NCBI GenBank assembly: GCA_963766725.1 | Contig: CAVYBK010000011.1 | Location: forward strand, 1-64,000 | Reading direction: 5' to 3' | DNA length: 64,000 bases | Source of the DNA: DATEOR01 sp963766725 | Lineage (GTDB): Bacteria > Actinomycetota > Thermoleophilia > Gaiellales > Gaiellaceae | Part shown: one piece after another, positions 24,794-33,483 of the stretch | How the letters are laid out: every line of letters starts with the position of its first letter | Position numbering within the stretch: position 1 is the stretch's first letter | Translations under genes and position numbers: made by a program | The notes under the pieces: model-generated | What the model was told of the DNA's origin: nothing | Database searches by the model: none | The model's input: the letters and a program-made list of their open reading frames with translations, nothing else

Positions 24794-25349
24794 CGGCGCG
24801 GCGCTAGGCGAGTTAAGCGTCCGGAGTCTGTTCAAGAGCGGGACACAGTGACGCTCGAGTTGGCTGACTGCGTGGGTGTGGCCCCCTCGAGGCACCAGAA
24901 ACATGCTGCTTGTGTGCAGGGACTTGTCGGGGCGTCGGAGGCCGATGGCTCTGGCTCGCACTTCTCCCCCCGGCCTCTCTCTCACGAGGCAGTCAGGGTG
25001 AAAGAGAGCGAGGAGGGGAGCAAGGAAGAGCGGGTCGGTTCGGCCGCAGCTCCCTCGACCGGCTGGCCCCACCCCAGGTAAGGCCACCGGCTGAGGCTCC
25101 CTCGTCCTCGCGTCTCACCGGCATTCTTCTCTTGGTTTCGGCGACACGCAATAGGACATTCGGCCGAGGCTCTGCGCGGAGCCGAAGAGTGCGCCTCGCC
25201 CATCGTTGAGCCGCACGGCAGGGAGGACGCCGGCGCGGATCTTTCGCGGACGGATAAGCGACTTTTGCGAAAATACCTCTCGGGGTAGCGGGACGTCCCA
25301 AGTCTGCGAAGCGGTCGCTATCCTGCCAGCGTCTCGTTTGGGGGTCGCG
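24794..25349. other. 556-base stretch without a recognised gene
   Basis: Only Ser/Arg-rich overlapping frames on both strands are open, with no start supported by a ribosome binding site and no motif. Compositionally mixed, with purine-rich GAGCGAGGAGGGGAGCAAGG around 25006-25026. Probably intergenic or element debris. Confidence 0.4.
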
Positions 25350-25835
25350 GTGCGCGAGTTCGTCTCCAAGGTCATCGAGGGCCTGCTCAATCGGTTTAGC
25401 GAACGACGCACGTCGGCACGCCGCTTTTGGGGTGCGAACGAGGGCGTCGCCTTGGTGCTCGTGTGCGGCCTCTTTCTTGGTCTCGGCATCCTCGCCGCCG
25501 TTGCGGTCGCACAGAGCGATGGTGGGAGCGTCTACCTCGCCCAATCGAACGCAGGCCTCGCGACGTCCTCCTTGCCCGCCCACGCTGGCACAGAGGTGGT
25601 CACACAGACCGTCAAGCTCAAAGGAAAGACAGTGCGCGTCCTGCGGCGTCGTGCCGCAGGGCGCGGTGCCGTGGTCAGAACCGTTGCGCGGCCTTCCGAC
25701 ACAATCCTTCGGACGCAGACCGTCACAATGCAAGAAGTCGCGACTGTGACGGATGTTCAAGAGGTAACGGTCACGGTTCCGCCGGAGACGGTGACCGTGT
25801 TCGAGACAGTCACCTGTAAGCCGAAAGACTGCTAA
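25350..25835 (+). CDS. Membrane-anchored protein with Thr/Val-rich tail
   Basis: 161 residues from GTG 25350 with TGGGGGT about 6 bases upstream. A basic amphipathic N-terminus (1-30) precedes one transmembrane helix (about 33-55); the exterior part ends in an alternating Thr/Val segment (about 115-155: TQTVTM, TVTDVQEVTVTVPPETVTV) and two Cys near the end (CKPKDC). The alternation implies an extended beta stalk. Family unknown. It lies in the island between the two repeat-A copies. Confidence 0.6.
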   Translation: MREFVSKVIEGLLNRFSERRTSARRFWGANEGVALVLVCGLFLGLGILAAVAVAQSDGGSVYLAQSNAGLATSSLPAHAGTEVVTQTVKLKGKTVRVLRRRAAGRGAVVRTVARPSDTILRTQTVTMQEVATVTDVQEVTVTVPPETVTVFETVTCKPKDC

Positions 25836-25963
25836 TCGTTGGCGGAGCGGTCTGGACGGGGTAGACGACGACGCCCTGCCGTCGATTGGTAGCGCGGCTA
25901 GTTCGAGACACCACCGAGACACCACGGCTACGGGATTTGGCGACCTGTGCGGCAAGGGCGACA

Positions 25964-25981
25964 TGCCGATTTGCAGGGATT
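25964..25981 (+). repeat. Island direct repeat B, right copy
   Basis: TGCCGATTTGCAGGGATT, matching 23858-23875 at 17 of 18 positions. Just upstream, GAGACACCACCGAGACACCAC (25904-25925 area) resembles GAGACGCCACGGAGACACCAC near 23895-23915, which is at the end of the recombinase remnant. Confidence 0.6.
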
Positions 25982-26005
25982 CCGCATGAACGCTGGACGT
26001 CCCTA

Positions 26006-26026
26006 CATGGTGGGGCAATGGTAGCC
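26006..26026 (+). repeat. Island direct repeat A, right copy
   Basis: CATGGTGGGGC-A-ATGGTAGCC, one mismatch to 23834-23854. It ends 8 bases before the hutF start codon, so the island sits exactly between the divergent pgsA and hutF genes. Confidence 0.65.
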
Positions 26027-26034
26027 TCGCGCGG

Positions 26035-27043
26035 ATGTCCGACCGGCATCCGCTGCCCGGATTCGTCACGGCGCACAGCCATGCGTTCCAACGCGCGATG
26101 CGGGGCCGCGCGCAGGGAGACGACTTCTGGGCCTGGCGCGAGGCGATGCTCGAGGTGGCCGAGGAGCTGAACCCCGGCGGGGTCCGCTCGGCCTACGAGG
26201 ACACCTACCGGGAGATGCGGGCCGCGGGCTACACGGCCGTCGGCGAGTTCCACTACGTCGGACTTCCCGAGGCGAAGGCGGCCGTCGAAGCTGCTGCCGC
26301 GGCCGGAATCGAGCTCGTCCTTCTTCTCTCCGCCTACGCGCGCGGCGGCCTCGCACGCTTCAGGCAGCCCTCGGTCGCCGCCTACCTCGAGCAGGTGGAG
26401 GAGCTGCGGGACTCGGGCGCCCGTGTCGGCGTCGCCCCCCACTCCGTCCGGGCCTGCCCGGCCGACTGGCTCGCGGCGATCGGCGCCTATGCGGAGCGCG
26501 AGAGCCTCGTGCTCCACGTCCACGCGGACGAGCAGCCGAAGGAGATCGAGGAGTGCCTGGCAGAGCACGGAGTGAGGCCGATCGAGCTCCTCGCCCAGAC
26601 CGGCTGCCTCGGCCCACGGACGACGATCGTGCACGGGACGCACGCCGACGAGACCGAGCTCTCGCTCCTCGCCGAGTCGGGCGCCCGCATCTGCGTCTGC
26701 CCGCTCACAGAGGCGAATCTGGGCGACGGCTTCCTCCCCGTCGCCCGCGTCCGCGAGCACGGGATCCCGCTCTGCATCGGCTCGGACTCGAACGTGCGGC
26801 TGGATCCGCTCGAGGAGCTGCGGGAGCTCGAGGGAATCGCACGTCGTCAAGAGCTCCGCCGCAATGTCGTTCCCGTGCCGGAGCTCCTCGCGATCGGCTC
26901 GGCCGAGGGGGCGAGAGGCGATCGGCCTCGAGGAGTGGCCCGAAGTCGAGGCGGATCTCGCCCACCCGTCTCTGGCGGGCGTGGCAGGGGAAGAGGTCGA
27001 GGCCGCGCTCGTCTTCGGCTCCGGCGCGGACGTCTTCGCCTAG
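26035..27043 (+). CDS. hutF: Formimidoylglutamate deiminase-like amidohydrolase (one frameshift)
   Basis: About 335 residues after removing one extra base near 26912-26916, which restores GSAEGAEAIGLEEWP and leads to TAG 27041-27043. Metal ligands of the amidohydrolase superfamily are visible: TAHSHAFQRAMRG, HVHADEQ, IVHGTH and SDSN. HutF converts N-formimidoyl-L-glutamate to N-formyl-L-glutamate in histidine breakdown. The protein begins directly at the first HxH, lacking the usual 40-residue N-terminal beta domain. No other hut genes are near. Ends overlap the convergent trpB2 gene by 4 bases. Confidence 0.8.
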
Positions 27044-28404
27044 GCGGGCTTCGGGAGCGGCTCGATGGCCGCCAGGGCGCGCTGGATCTCGTCCTCGGGC
27101 AGGGCGAAGTCCTCGAGCCGGCCGGCCAGGTAGTCGTCGTAGGCGGCCATATCGAAGTGCCCGTGGCCCGAGAGGTTGAAGAGGATCGTCCGCTCCACCC
27201 CTTCGTCATCCGCCGCCAGCGCGCTCAGGACGGCGCCGTGAATCGCGTGCGCCGACTCCGGCGCCGGGATGATCCCCTCGCTGCCGGCAAAGGTGACCGC
27301 TGAAGCGAACACGTCGTTCTGCGAATACGCATCGGCGCGCACGAGGCCGTCGAGGACGAGCTGGGAGATGAGCGGCGCGACTCCGTGGTAGCGGAGCCCG
27401 CCCGCGTGGATTCCGGCCGGGACGAAGTCGTGGCCGAGGGTGTGCATGGGGACGAGCGGCGTGAGCTGGCCCGTGTCCCCGAAGTCGTAGGCGAAGGGCC
27501 CGCGCGTGAGCGTCGGACAGGCGGCCGGCTCGCAGGCGAGGACGTCGATCTCCTTGCCGCCGATCTTCTCCCGGATGAAGGGAAATGCGAGGCCGGCGAA
27601 GTTCGAGCCGCCGCCGACGCACCCGATCACGACATCGGGGAACGCGCCCGCGAGCTCCATCTGGGCCAGCGCCTCCTGGCCGATGACCGTCTGGTGCAGG
27701 AGGACGTGGTTGAGCACGCTTCCGAGCGCGTAGGCCGTGTCCTCTCGCCCCGCAGCGTCCTCGACCGCTTCGGAGATGGCGATGCCCAGGCTCCCGGGGG
27801 AGTCGGGGTCAGCCTCGAGAATCGTGCGGCCTGCCTGGGTCTCCTCCGACGGGCTCGCGACGACGCTCGCGCCCCAGGTCTCCATCATCGAGCGCCGGTA
27901 CGGCTTCTGGTGGTACGAGACCTTGACCATGTAGACCTTGCACTCGAGGCCCAGGAGCCTGCAGGCGAGCGCCAGGGCGCTTCCCCACTGCCCCGCCCCG
28001 GTCTCGGTGGCCAGCCGCTCGCGGCCTTCCTGCTTCGAGTAGTACGCCTGCGCGACGGCCGTGTTCGGCTTGTGGCTCCCCGCCGGTGAGACGCCCTCGT
28101 ACTTGTAGAAGATCCGCGACTTCGTCCCGAGCGCCTGCTCGAGGCGATGGGCGCGGAAGAGGGGCGTCGGGCGCCAGAGGCGGAGGATCTCCCGCACGGG
28201 CTCGGGAATCGGGATCTCGGGAGCCTCGGAGACCTCCTGGAGAATGAGCTCCATCGGGAAGAGCGGCGCGAGGTCTTCCGGGCCGACGGGCTGCCCCGTT
28301 CCCGGGTGCAGAACCGGCTGCGGCCGGTTCGGCATGTCGGCCGCGATGTTGTACCAGCGCTCGGGGAGCGCGGACTCCGGTAGGAGCACCTTCGTCTCCC
28401 TCAT
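27040..28404 (-). CDS. trpB: Tryptophan synthase beta chain, TrpB2 type
   Basis: 454 residues, the length of the TrpB2 group (classical TrpB is about 400). PLP-binding Lys in AGSHKPNTA (about 118), glycine-rich phosphate loop CVGGGSNF (about 247) and C-terminal SGHGHFD. TrpB2 enzymes condense indole and serine without a tight alpha-subunit complex; no trpA is adjacent, which fits a stand-alone role in indole salvage (inference). ATG start without a clear ribosome binding site. Confidence 0.92.
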   Translation of the reverse strand: MRETKVLLPESALPERWYNIAADMPNRPQPVLHPGTGQPVGPEDLAPLFPMELILQEVSEAPEIPIPEPVREILRLWRPTPLFRAHRLEQALGTKSRIFYKYEGVSPAGSHKPNTAVAQAYYSKQEGRERLATETGAGQWGSALALACRLLGLECKVYMVKVSYHQKPYRRSMMETWGASVVASPSEETQAGRTILEADPDSPGSLGIAISEAVEDAAGREDTAYALGSVLNHVLLHQTVIGQEALAQMELAGAFPDVVIGCVGGGSNFAGLAFPFIREKIGGKEIDVLACEPAACPTLTRGPFAYDFGDTGQLTPLVPMHTLGHDFVPAGIHAGGLRYHGVAPLISQLVLDGLVRADAYSQNDVFASAVTFAGSEGIIPAPESAHAIHGAVLSALAADDEGVERTILFNLSGHGHFDMAAYDDYLAGRLEDFALPEDEIQRALAAIEPLPKPA

Positions 28405-28448
28405 AGCGGGCGAGGATAGTCCCGTTCTGGGGCGAAAGAAAGCTGTCC

Positions 28449-29309
28449 ATGGCTTTCAGAGCAGGCATTGCGCTGCTCGCGCTCGTCGGGCTGCTCGCGC
28501 TTGTCTCCGATGCGCGTGCCGGCCGGACCGCCAACGTCGCTGCCCTTCAGGTCGGGCTGCAAGCGCGCGGGCTCTACGGAGGCACGATCGACGGGATCAT
28601 GGGCCCGGGGACGCGGCGCGGCGTGCGCGCGTTGCAGCGCCGCGCCGGAATCTCCGTCGACGGGGTCGCGGGGCCGCAGACCAGGCGGGCGCTCGGCCGC
28701 TACGCGAGACATCGCCTCGGCGACCGGATGGTGCACAGCGGGAACCACGGCTGGGACGTCGCCGCGCTCCAGTTCAAGCTCGCCTGGCACGGTTTTCCCT
28801 CCGGGACCTTCGACGGCGTCCTCGGCCCGCACATGGATGAGGCACTGCGCCGTTTTCAGCGGTGGGCCGGGCTCGGCGCCGACGGGCTCGCGGGCCCAGC
28901 GACCATTCGTGCGCTCCGCCGCGGACGGGCCCATGTCCCCTACCGGCTCCTCCGCCCGGTGAGAGCGCCGGTCGGCGACCGCTTCGGCCCGCGCGGGAAC
29001 CGCTTTCACCCCGGCCTCGACCTCCCCGCGCCCTACGGAGCCCGCGTGCGCGCATCGAAACGAGGCCGCGTCGTCAAGGCGGGTTGGAACAGCGGCGGCT
29101 ACGGCTACCTCATCGTCATTCGCCACCGCCGCCACGTGCGCACCATGTACGCGCACCTGTCACGGATCGGCGTCCACCGCGGCGAGCGAGTCTTCGCAGG
29201 TGAGCGAATTGGCCGCGTCGGTGCCTCTGGAGAGGCGACCGGCCCGCACCTGCATTTCGAGGTCCGCCGCCGGGGGGCGGCGGTGGACCCGCTACCCGCC
29301 CTCCGCTAG
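28449..29309 (+). CDS. Secreted M23 peptidase with two peptidoglycan-binding domains
   Basis: 286 residues: signal peptide (1-24, ending DARA), PG_binding_1 domain (about 30-82; LYGGTIDGIMGPGTRRGVRA), a second one (about 95-155; FPSGTFDGVLGPHMDEALRR) and an M23/LytM endopeptidase domain (about 170-286). Zn ligands are HPGLD (His and Asp) and HLHFEV. It should cleave peptide cross-bridges in peptidoglycan. The last 18 bases overlap the convergent proC gene. Confidence 0.93.
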   Translation: MAFRAGIALLALVGLLALVSDARAGRTANVAALQVGLQARGLYGGTIDGIMGPGTRRGVRALQRRAGISVDGVAGPQTRRALGRYARHRLGDRMVHSGNHGWDVAALQFKLAWHGFPSGTFDGVLGPHMDEALRRFQRWAGLGADGLAGPATIRALRRGRAHVPYRLLRPVRAPVGDRFGPRGNRFHPGLDLPAPYGARVRASKRGRVVKAGWNSGGYGYLIVIRHRRHVRTMYAHLSRIGVHRGERVFAGERIGRVGASGEATGPHLHFEVRRRGAAVDPLPALR

Positions 29310-30107
29310 CTCCTGCGAACGCTTCATCGCCGCCTGGATGGCGTTCAGGAACGCCGCCCGGACGCCGGCCTGCTCGAGCTCCCGGATCGCGGCGATCGTC
29401 GTCCCGCCAGGGGACGTGACCATCTCGCGGAGCTCGACCGGGTGCATGTGCTCGTCGCGGAGAAGCTTCGCCGTCCCGAGCATGGTCTGGACGACGAGCT
29501 CGGTGGAGACCTCGCGCGAGAGACCGAGGAGGATCCCCGCCTCGATCATCGACTCCGCCAGAAGCGCGAAATACGCGGGCCCGGAGCCCGAGACCGCCGT
29601 GATCGCGTCCATGTAGCCCTCGTCCACCCGCACGGAGCGGCCGACGGAGCCGAGCACGTCCTCGGCCGTTTTCAGATGCTCCTCGGCCGCGTGCGTGCCC
29701 GCCGCGATGCCCGCCATGCCCTCGTGCACGGTCACAGGCGCGTTGGGCATCGCGCGGACGACCGGCACGCCGTCGCCGAGGCGGCCCTCGATGAGGCTCG
29801 TCGGGATCGCGGCGGCGATCGTGATCACGGTCTGGTCCTTCGTGAGCCTGCTCCCCACATCAGCCAGGAGCGACTCGATGTCCTGCGGCTTCACGGCGAT
29901 GACGACGATGCCGGCGCCCGCGGCGGCGTCGACGTTCGAGAGCGTTGTCTCGATACCGTGCTGCTCGGAGAGGTCGGCGAGCCGCTCCGCGTGGCGCGCC
30001 GTCGCCGCGATTTCCGAAGGTTTGCGCCAGCCCGAGGAGAGGAGGCCCGCGATGAGGGCCTCGCCGGCCTTTCCGGCTCCGAGGACGGCGATCTTCCGGC
30101 TCGCCAT
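29292..30107 (-). CDS. proC: Pyrroline-5-carboxylate reductase
   Basis: 271 residues. N-terminal Rossmann fold (IAVLGAGKAGEALIAGLL), AVKPQD, and the C-terminal signature AVSGSGPAYFALLAESMIEA with TSPGGTT. Reduces 1-pyrroline-5-carboxylate to proline with NAD(P)H, in the cytoplasm. The start lies 9 bases after the GH15 stop, so the two share a transcript. Confidence 0.96.
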   Translation of the reverse strand: MASRKIAVLGAGKAGEALIAGLLSSGWRKPSEIAATARHAERLADLSEQHGIETTLSNVDAAAGAGIVVIAVKPQDIESLLADVGSRLTKDQTVITIAAAIPTSLIEGRLGDGVPVVRAMPNAPVTVHEGMAGIAAGTHAAEEHLKTAEDVLGSVGRSVRVDEGYMDAITAVSGSGPAYFALLAESMIEAGILLGLSREVSTELVVQTMLGTAKLLRDEHMHPVELREMVTSPGGTTIAAIRELEQAGVRAAFLNAIQAAMKRSQELAEGG

Positions 30108-30116
30108 GGGTGAACG

Positions 30117-31920
30117 CTATCCCAGCTGGTGGTCGAGGTTCACGGCCGCGCTGATGAGCGCGAGGTGGGTGAAGGCCTGCGGGAAAGTTCCCGAGCTGCT
30201 CTCCCGTGGGCCCGATCTCCTCCGAGAAGAGCCCCAGATGGTTCGCGTACGTGAGCATCTTCTCGAAGGCGAGCCGCGCCTCCTCGAGCCGACCCGCGCG
30301 CGCGAGCGCCTCGACGTACCAGAACGAGCAGATCGAGAACGTGCCCTCCTCCCCTTCGATCCCGTCGGGCGCGGCCCGCGCGTTGTAGCGGTACACGAGG
30401 CTGTCGGAGACGAGCTCCTTCGTGATCGCATCGAGGGTCGAGAGCCAGCGCGGATCGGTCGGCGCGATGAACTTCACGAGCGGCATGAGGAGGAGCGACG
30501 CGTCGAGGACGTCGGTGTCGAAGTGCTGGACGAAGGCCTGGCGCTTCTCGTTCCAGCCCTTGCTCATGATCTGGTGGTAGATGGCATCGCGGGCAGTGCG
30601 CCACGTGTCGAGGTCGGCGGGGAGTCCGCGGTGCTGGGCGATTCGAATCGCGCGCTCGAGCGCAACCCAGCACATCAGGCGGGAGTACGTGAAGTCGTGC
30701 CGGCCGCCGCGCACCTCCCAGATCCCCTCGTCGGGCTGGTCCCAGTTCTCGCAGAGCCAGTCGGTCAACGCCGAGAGCTCCACCCAGCCGGCGTGCGCGA
30801 TCGGGCGGCCGTACTTGTTGAAGAGGTAGACGGAGTCCATCAGCTCGCCGTAGATGTCGAGCTGGAGCTGGTCGTAGGCGCCGTTCCCGATGCGTACCGG
30901 CTTCGAGCCGCGGTAGCCCTCGAAGTGGTCGAGCGTTTCCTCGGTCAGCTCGCTCCGCCCGTCGATCCCGTACATGATCTGGAGCGGGCCCGACACCGCG
31001 TCGGTGTGTGCGACGACCCGGTCGCGGAGCCAGTCCGTGAACGCCTCCGCCTCGTCGGTGAACCCGAGGCGAAGCAAGGCGTAGAGCGAGAACGCCGCAT
31101 CCCGGATCCACGTGTAGCGGTAGTCCCAGTTGCGGCCGCCCCCGATCACCTCGGGGAGGCTCGTCGTGGGCGCGGCGACGATCGCGCCGGTCGGGCTGTA
31201 GGTCAGGAGCTTCAGGGTGAGCGCCGAGCGGTTGACCATCTCGCGCCAGCGGCCCTTGTACTGCGAGCGCGAGAGCCAGCTCCGCCAGAACGCGATCGTC
31301 TGCTCGTAGGCCGCGCGCGTCTCCGCCTCCGAGTACTCGCGCGGCACGTAGTCGGGCTCGACTCGCTCGAGAACGAAGGTGACCGAGGAGCCCGCGCGCA
31401 CGGTGAACTCACAGTGGATGCCGGTCTCGTCGCACGCCACGGGCGTCGTGGCCTGGAGCGCGAGGCAGAGGTTCGGCGAGCGGAACACGACACCGTGCTC
31501 GTACTGCTCGATCTCGTGCTTGTCGCGGCCGTAGTTGAAGCGCGGCTGCATCTCGACCCGGAAGCGCATCTCGCCGCGGACACCCTCGACGCGGCGGATG
31601 AGCCGATGGCGATGGATGTCCTCCTTCGACTCCGCGATCGGCATGAAGCCCTGGATCTCCCCCACGCCCTCCTCGGTGAGGAAGCGGGTGATGAGCACGT
31701 TCGTATCGGGGAAATAGAGCTGCTTCGGCGTCCAGTCCTCCGCCACGGGGGCGATGCGGTAGTGGCCGCCCTTCTCCTTGTCGAGGATCGAGGCGAAGAC
31801 GCTCGGCGAATCGAACGACGGGCAGCAGTACCAGTCGATGTTCCCGTCGGTGCCGATCAGCGCGACCGTGTGCAGGTCGCCCATGATCCCGTGCTCGGCG
31901 ATCGGCAGGTATCCGGGCAT
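30117..31920 (-). CDS. Glycoside hydrolase family 15 protein (one frameshift near C-terminus)
   Basis: About 600 residues after removing one extra base in the CCC (minus strand) near 30188, which restores NFPQAFTHLALISAAVNLDH and TAG at 30119-30117. The N-terminal beta domain begins PIAEHGIMGDLHTVALIG; the (alpha/alpha)6 barrel carries GGRNWDYRYTWIRDAAF and a C-terminal Glu-containing segment (LGLFSEEIGP), as in bacterial glucoamylase/trehalase-type GH15 enzymes. It probably acts on alpha-glucosides or trehalose in the cytoplasm; no signal peptide is present. First gene before proC. Confidence 0.88.
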
Positions 31921-31964
31921 GCGCTATTCAGCGCCCAGCCGACACCGCACGTCAAGTGGGAAGC

Positions 31965-32054
31965 TCAGCCGCCGTGCGCGATGAGCGGCAGAGCGGCCAT
32001 CAGAATCGCAGTCGCGAAGGCCGCGAGGCCCACTGCAAGGAAGCGAACGCTCAT
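31965..32054 (-). CDS. Possible 29-residue membrane peptide
   Basis: ATG 32054 to TGA 31965 encodes a peptide with Arg4 followed by one hydrophobic helix (residues about 5-27), ending HGG. No convincing ribosome binding site. Supported only by its clean single-TM composition and position between two genes. Confidence 0.3.
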   Translation of the reverse strand: MSVRFLAVGLAAFATAILMAALPLIAHGG

Positions 32055-32092
32055 ACCAAGCCAAAGGAAAGGCCGAAACCGGCGGCAGGCCT

Positions 32093-32114
32093 CCCCCCGA
32101 AAGGGGGGTTTGTT
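32093..32114 (+). terminator. CCCCCC-GAAA-GGGGGG hairpin with TTTGTT
   Basis: A perfect 6-bp GC stem with a GNRA-type GAAA loop (32093-32108) followed by TTTGTT. On the plus strand it is a terminator or attenuator 30 bases before the coiled-coil gene, although no gene is transcribed into it from the left. Confidence 0.55.
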
Positions 32115-32143
32115 CATGAGTGGGCCGGTTCGATACTGATTTC

Positions 32144-32872
32144 ATGGGGCTTAGTGAGGGGCTTCGACATTCACTCGAGTCGTACCTGAAGAAGAGTGCC
32201 GCAGATCTCGATGAGCGCGGCGCCGAGATCACGTTCCGTGAGAACGAGGTCGAGTTCGAGATCAAGCGGCTCGAAACGCTCGAGACCGAGCTCAGCGAAC
32301 GGACCGCCCGTGTCGAGGAGCTCCGGCCGCAGCAGGAACGGGCCGACGAGGCTCTTCGCCGCGCTCTCGGCACCCTCGAAGAGCGCGCCCTGGCCCTGGC
32401 CGAGAAGGCCGGTGAGCTACGCGAGCGCACGACCAAGATCGTCGAGGCCGAGGCGGAGCTCACGGAACGCGAGCGCCTCGCCTCTTACCGCCGCGACCGG
32501 CTTCGCTCCGAGCAGAAGCTCCTCGCCGAGCGCGAGCGGGAAATCGTCGAAGCCGACGGCGACCTCCTCAGTGCAGAGACGGCGACGCAGGCCACTCGCT
32601 GGATCGAGCACCGCGAGAAGCGGCTGAACGACAACGAGACGCTCATCCAGGAGCGGATCGAGGACGTCGGACGGCGCGAGAAGGAGCTCGAATCCCGCGA
32701 GGTACGCATCAACGTCGACCTGCAGGTGCGCCAGGACGAGCTCGACCGGCGCGAGCGCGAGCTGGCCGAGCTCGAGGAGAAGCTCGCCCGCAAGGAGCGC
32801 GAGCTCCGCGTCTACGTCGCGCAGATCCAGGGCGGCCTCCCCGTTCCGACGCTCGTCCGTCCAGAGGCCTAG
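32144..32872 (+). CDS. Long coiled-coil protein
   Basis: 242 residues from ATG 32144 (an in-frame ATG at 32120 is possible). Almost the whole protein is predicted coiled coil: heptads rich in Glu, Arg and Leu from about residue 15 to 225 (for example RLETLETELSERTARVEELR, ELDRRERELAELEEKLARKE), then a short Pro-ended tail. No membrane segment or enzymatic motif. A structural or scaffolding role is inferred. Confidence 0.75.
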   Translation: MGLSEGLRHSLESYLKKSAADLDERGAEITFRENEVEFEIKRLETLETELSERTARVEELRPQQERADEALRRALGTLEERALALAEKAGELRERTTKIVEAEAELTERERLASYRRDRLRSEQKLLAEREREIVEADGDLLSAETATQATRWIEHREKRLNDNETLIQERIEDVGRREKELESREVRINVDLQVRQDELDRRERELAELEEKLARKERELRVYVAQIQGGLPVPTLVRPEA

Positions 32873-32905
32873 CGCGTTCCTCGCCACCGGGCCGGCCAAA
32901 TGGAA

Positions 32906-32950
32906 GGAGGCCGGTGCCCGGTAGAAGACCTTCGGCGAGCACCGGCCTCC
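32906..32950. repeat. 12-bp perfect inverted repeat after the coiled-coil gene
   Basis: GGAGGCCGGTGC (32906-32917) and GCACCGGCCTCC (32939-32950) around a 21-base loop. A very stable RNA hairpin 33 bases after the stop codon, without T-run; likely terminator or 3' stabiliser. The rest of 32873-33165 holds no gene. Confidence 0.65.
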
Positions 32951-33084
32951 GACCTAGGGAGAGGTGGGCTGCGGACCCACGACCGGGAGAGGCGGCTCTT
33001 GTGACCGCCGCGCCGAACCTAGAGCATCCGTCGTACGACACGCCAGAGGCGGTTTGCGGAAATTGCGGGAAAAGGCGCGCAAAC

Positions 33085-33123
33085 TTCCACAAAGCTCACA
33101 GGCGTCCACAGGGGTGTGGAAAA
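33085..33123. promoter_or_regulatory. Cluster of DnaA-box-like TCCACA motifs
   Basis: TTCCACA (33085), GTCCACA (33104) and the inverted TGTGGAAAA (33115-33123; complement TTTTCCACA, one mismatch to TTATCCACA). No dnaA, dnaN or other origin gene is nearby, so this is at most a DnaA-binding outpost; chance occurrence is possible. Confidence 0.25.
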
Positions 33124-33165
33124 TCTCGGAGGGAAGAAACCGGAGCGCGCGGCCGTCTCGAGAGC

Positions 33166-33261
33166 ATGCTCAGACTCGCCGTGGCTCTCGTCCTTCTCGT
33201 CGCCCTCGTCGGCGCGACCGCGGATCTTGCACGCGGCCGCAGGCCGGTTCTCTTCGCCTAG
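33166..33261 (+). CDS. Possible 31-residue membrane peptide
   Basis: ATG 33166 begins a hydrophobic helix (LRLAVALVLLVALVGATADL) followed by a basic tail. GGAGGGAA lies about 30 bases upstream, too far to be a ribosome binding site. Ends abutting the convergent gene at 33262. Confidence 0.3.
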   Translation: MLRLAVALVLLVALVGATADLARGRRPVLFA

Positions 33262-33447
33262 CTAGAACCCACCGCCAGCGCCGCCGCCGCCGAACGGGTT
33301 CGACGGCACCTTGCTCTGCTGGCGCGAGCGCTCGGAGTCTTGCTCGGCCAGGCGCGCTTCTTCGGCCGCGCGAAGCCTGCTCTCCTCCTCTTCGCGCAGC
33401 TCCTCGTCGGTCAGCTTCCGGCGGCGAAACCACTTCGAGATGTTCAT
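33262..33447 (-). CDS. Small charged hypothetical protein
   Basis: 61 residues from ATG 33447 (alternative ATG 33471). Basic start (WFRRRK), then a charged helix (LTDEELREEEESRLRAAEEA) and a Gly-rich end after NPFGGGG. No family recognised. It is divergent from the ClC gene, whose ATG is 37 bases away. Confidence 0.5.
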   Translation of the reverse strand: MNISKWFRRRKLTDEELREEEESRLRAAEEARLAEQDSERSRQQSKVPSNPFGGGGAGGGF

Positions 33448-33483
33448 GCGCCGCAGGATACGTGAGAGCATGGCCGGGCTCCC

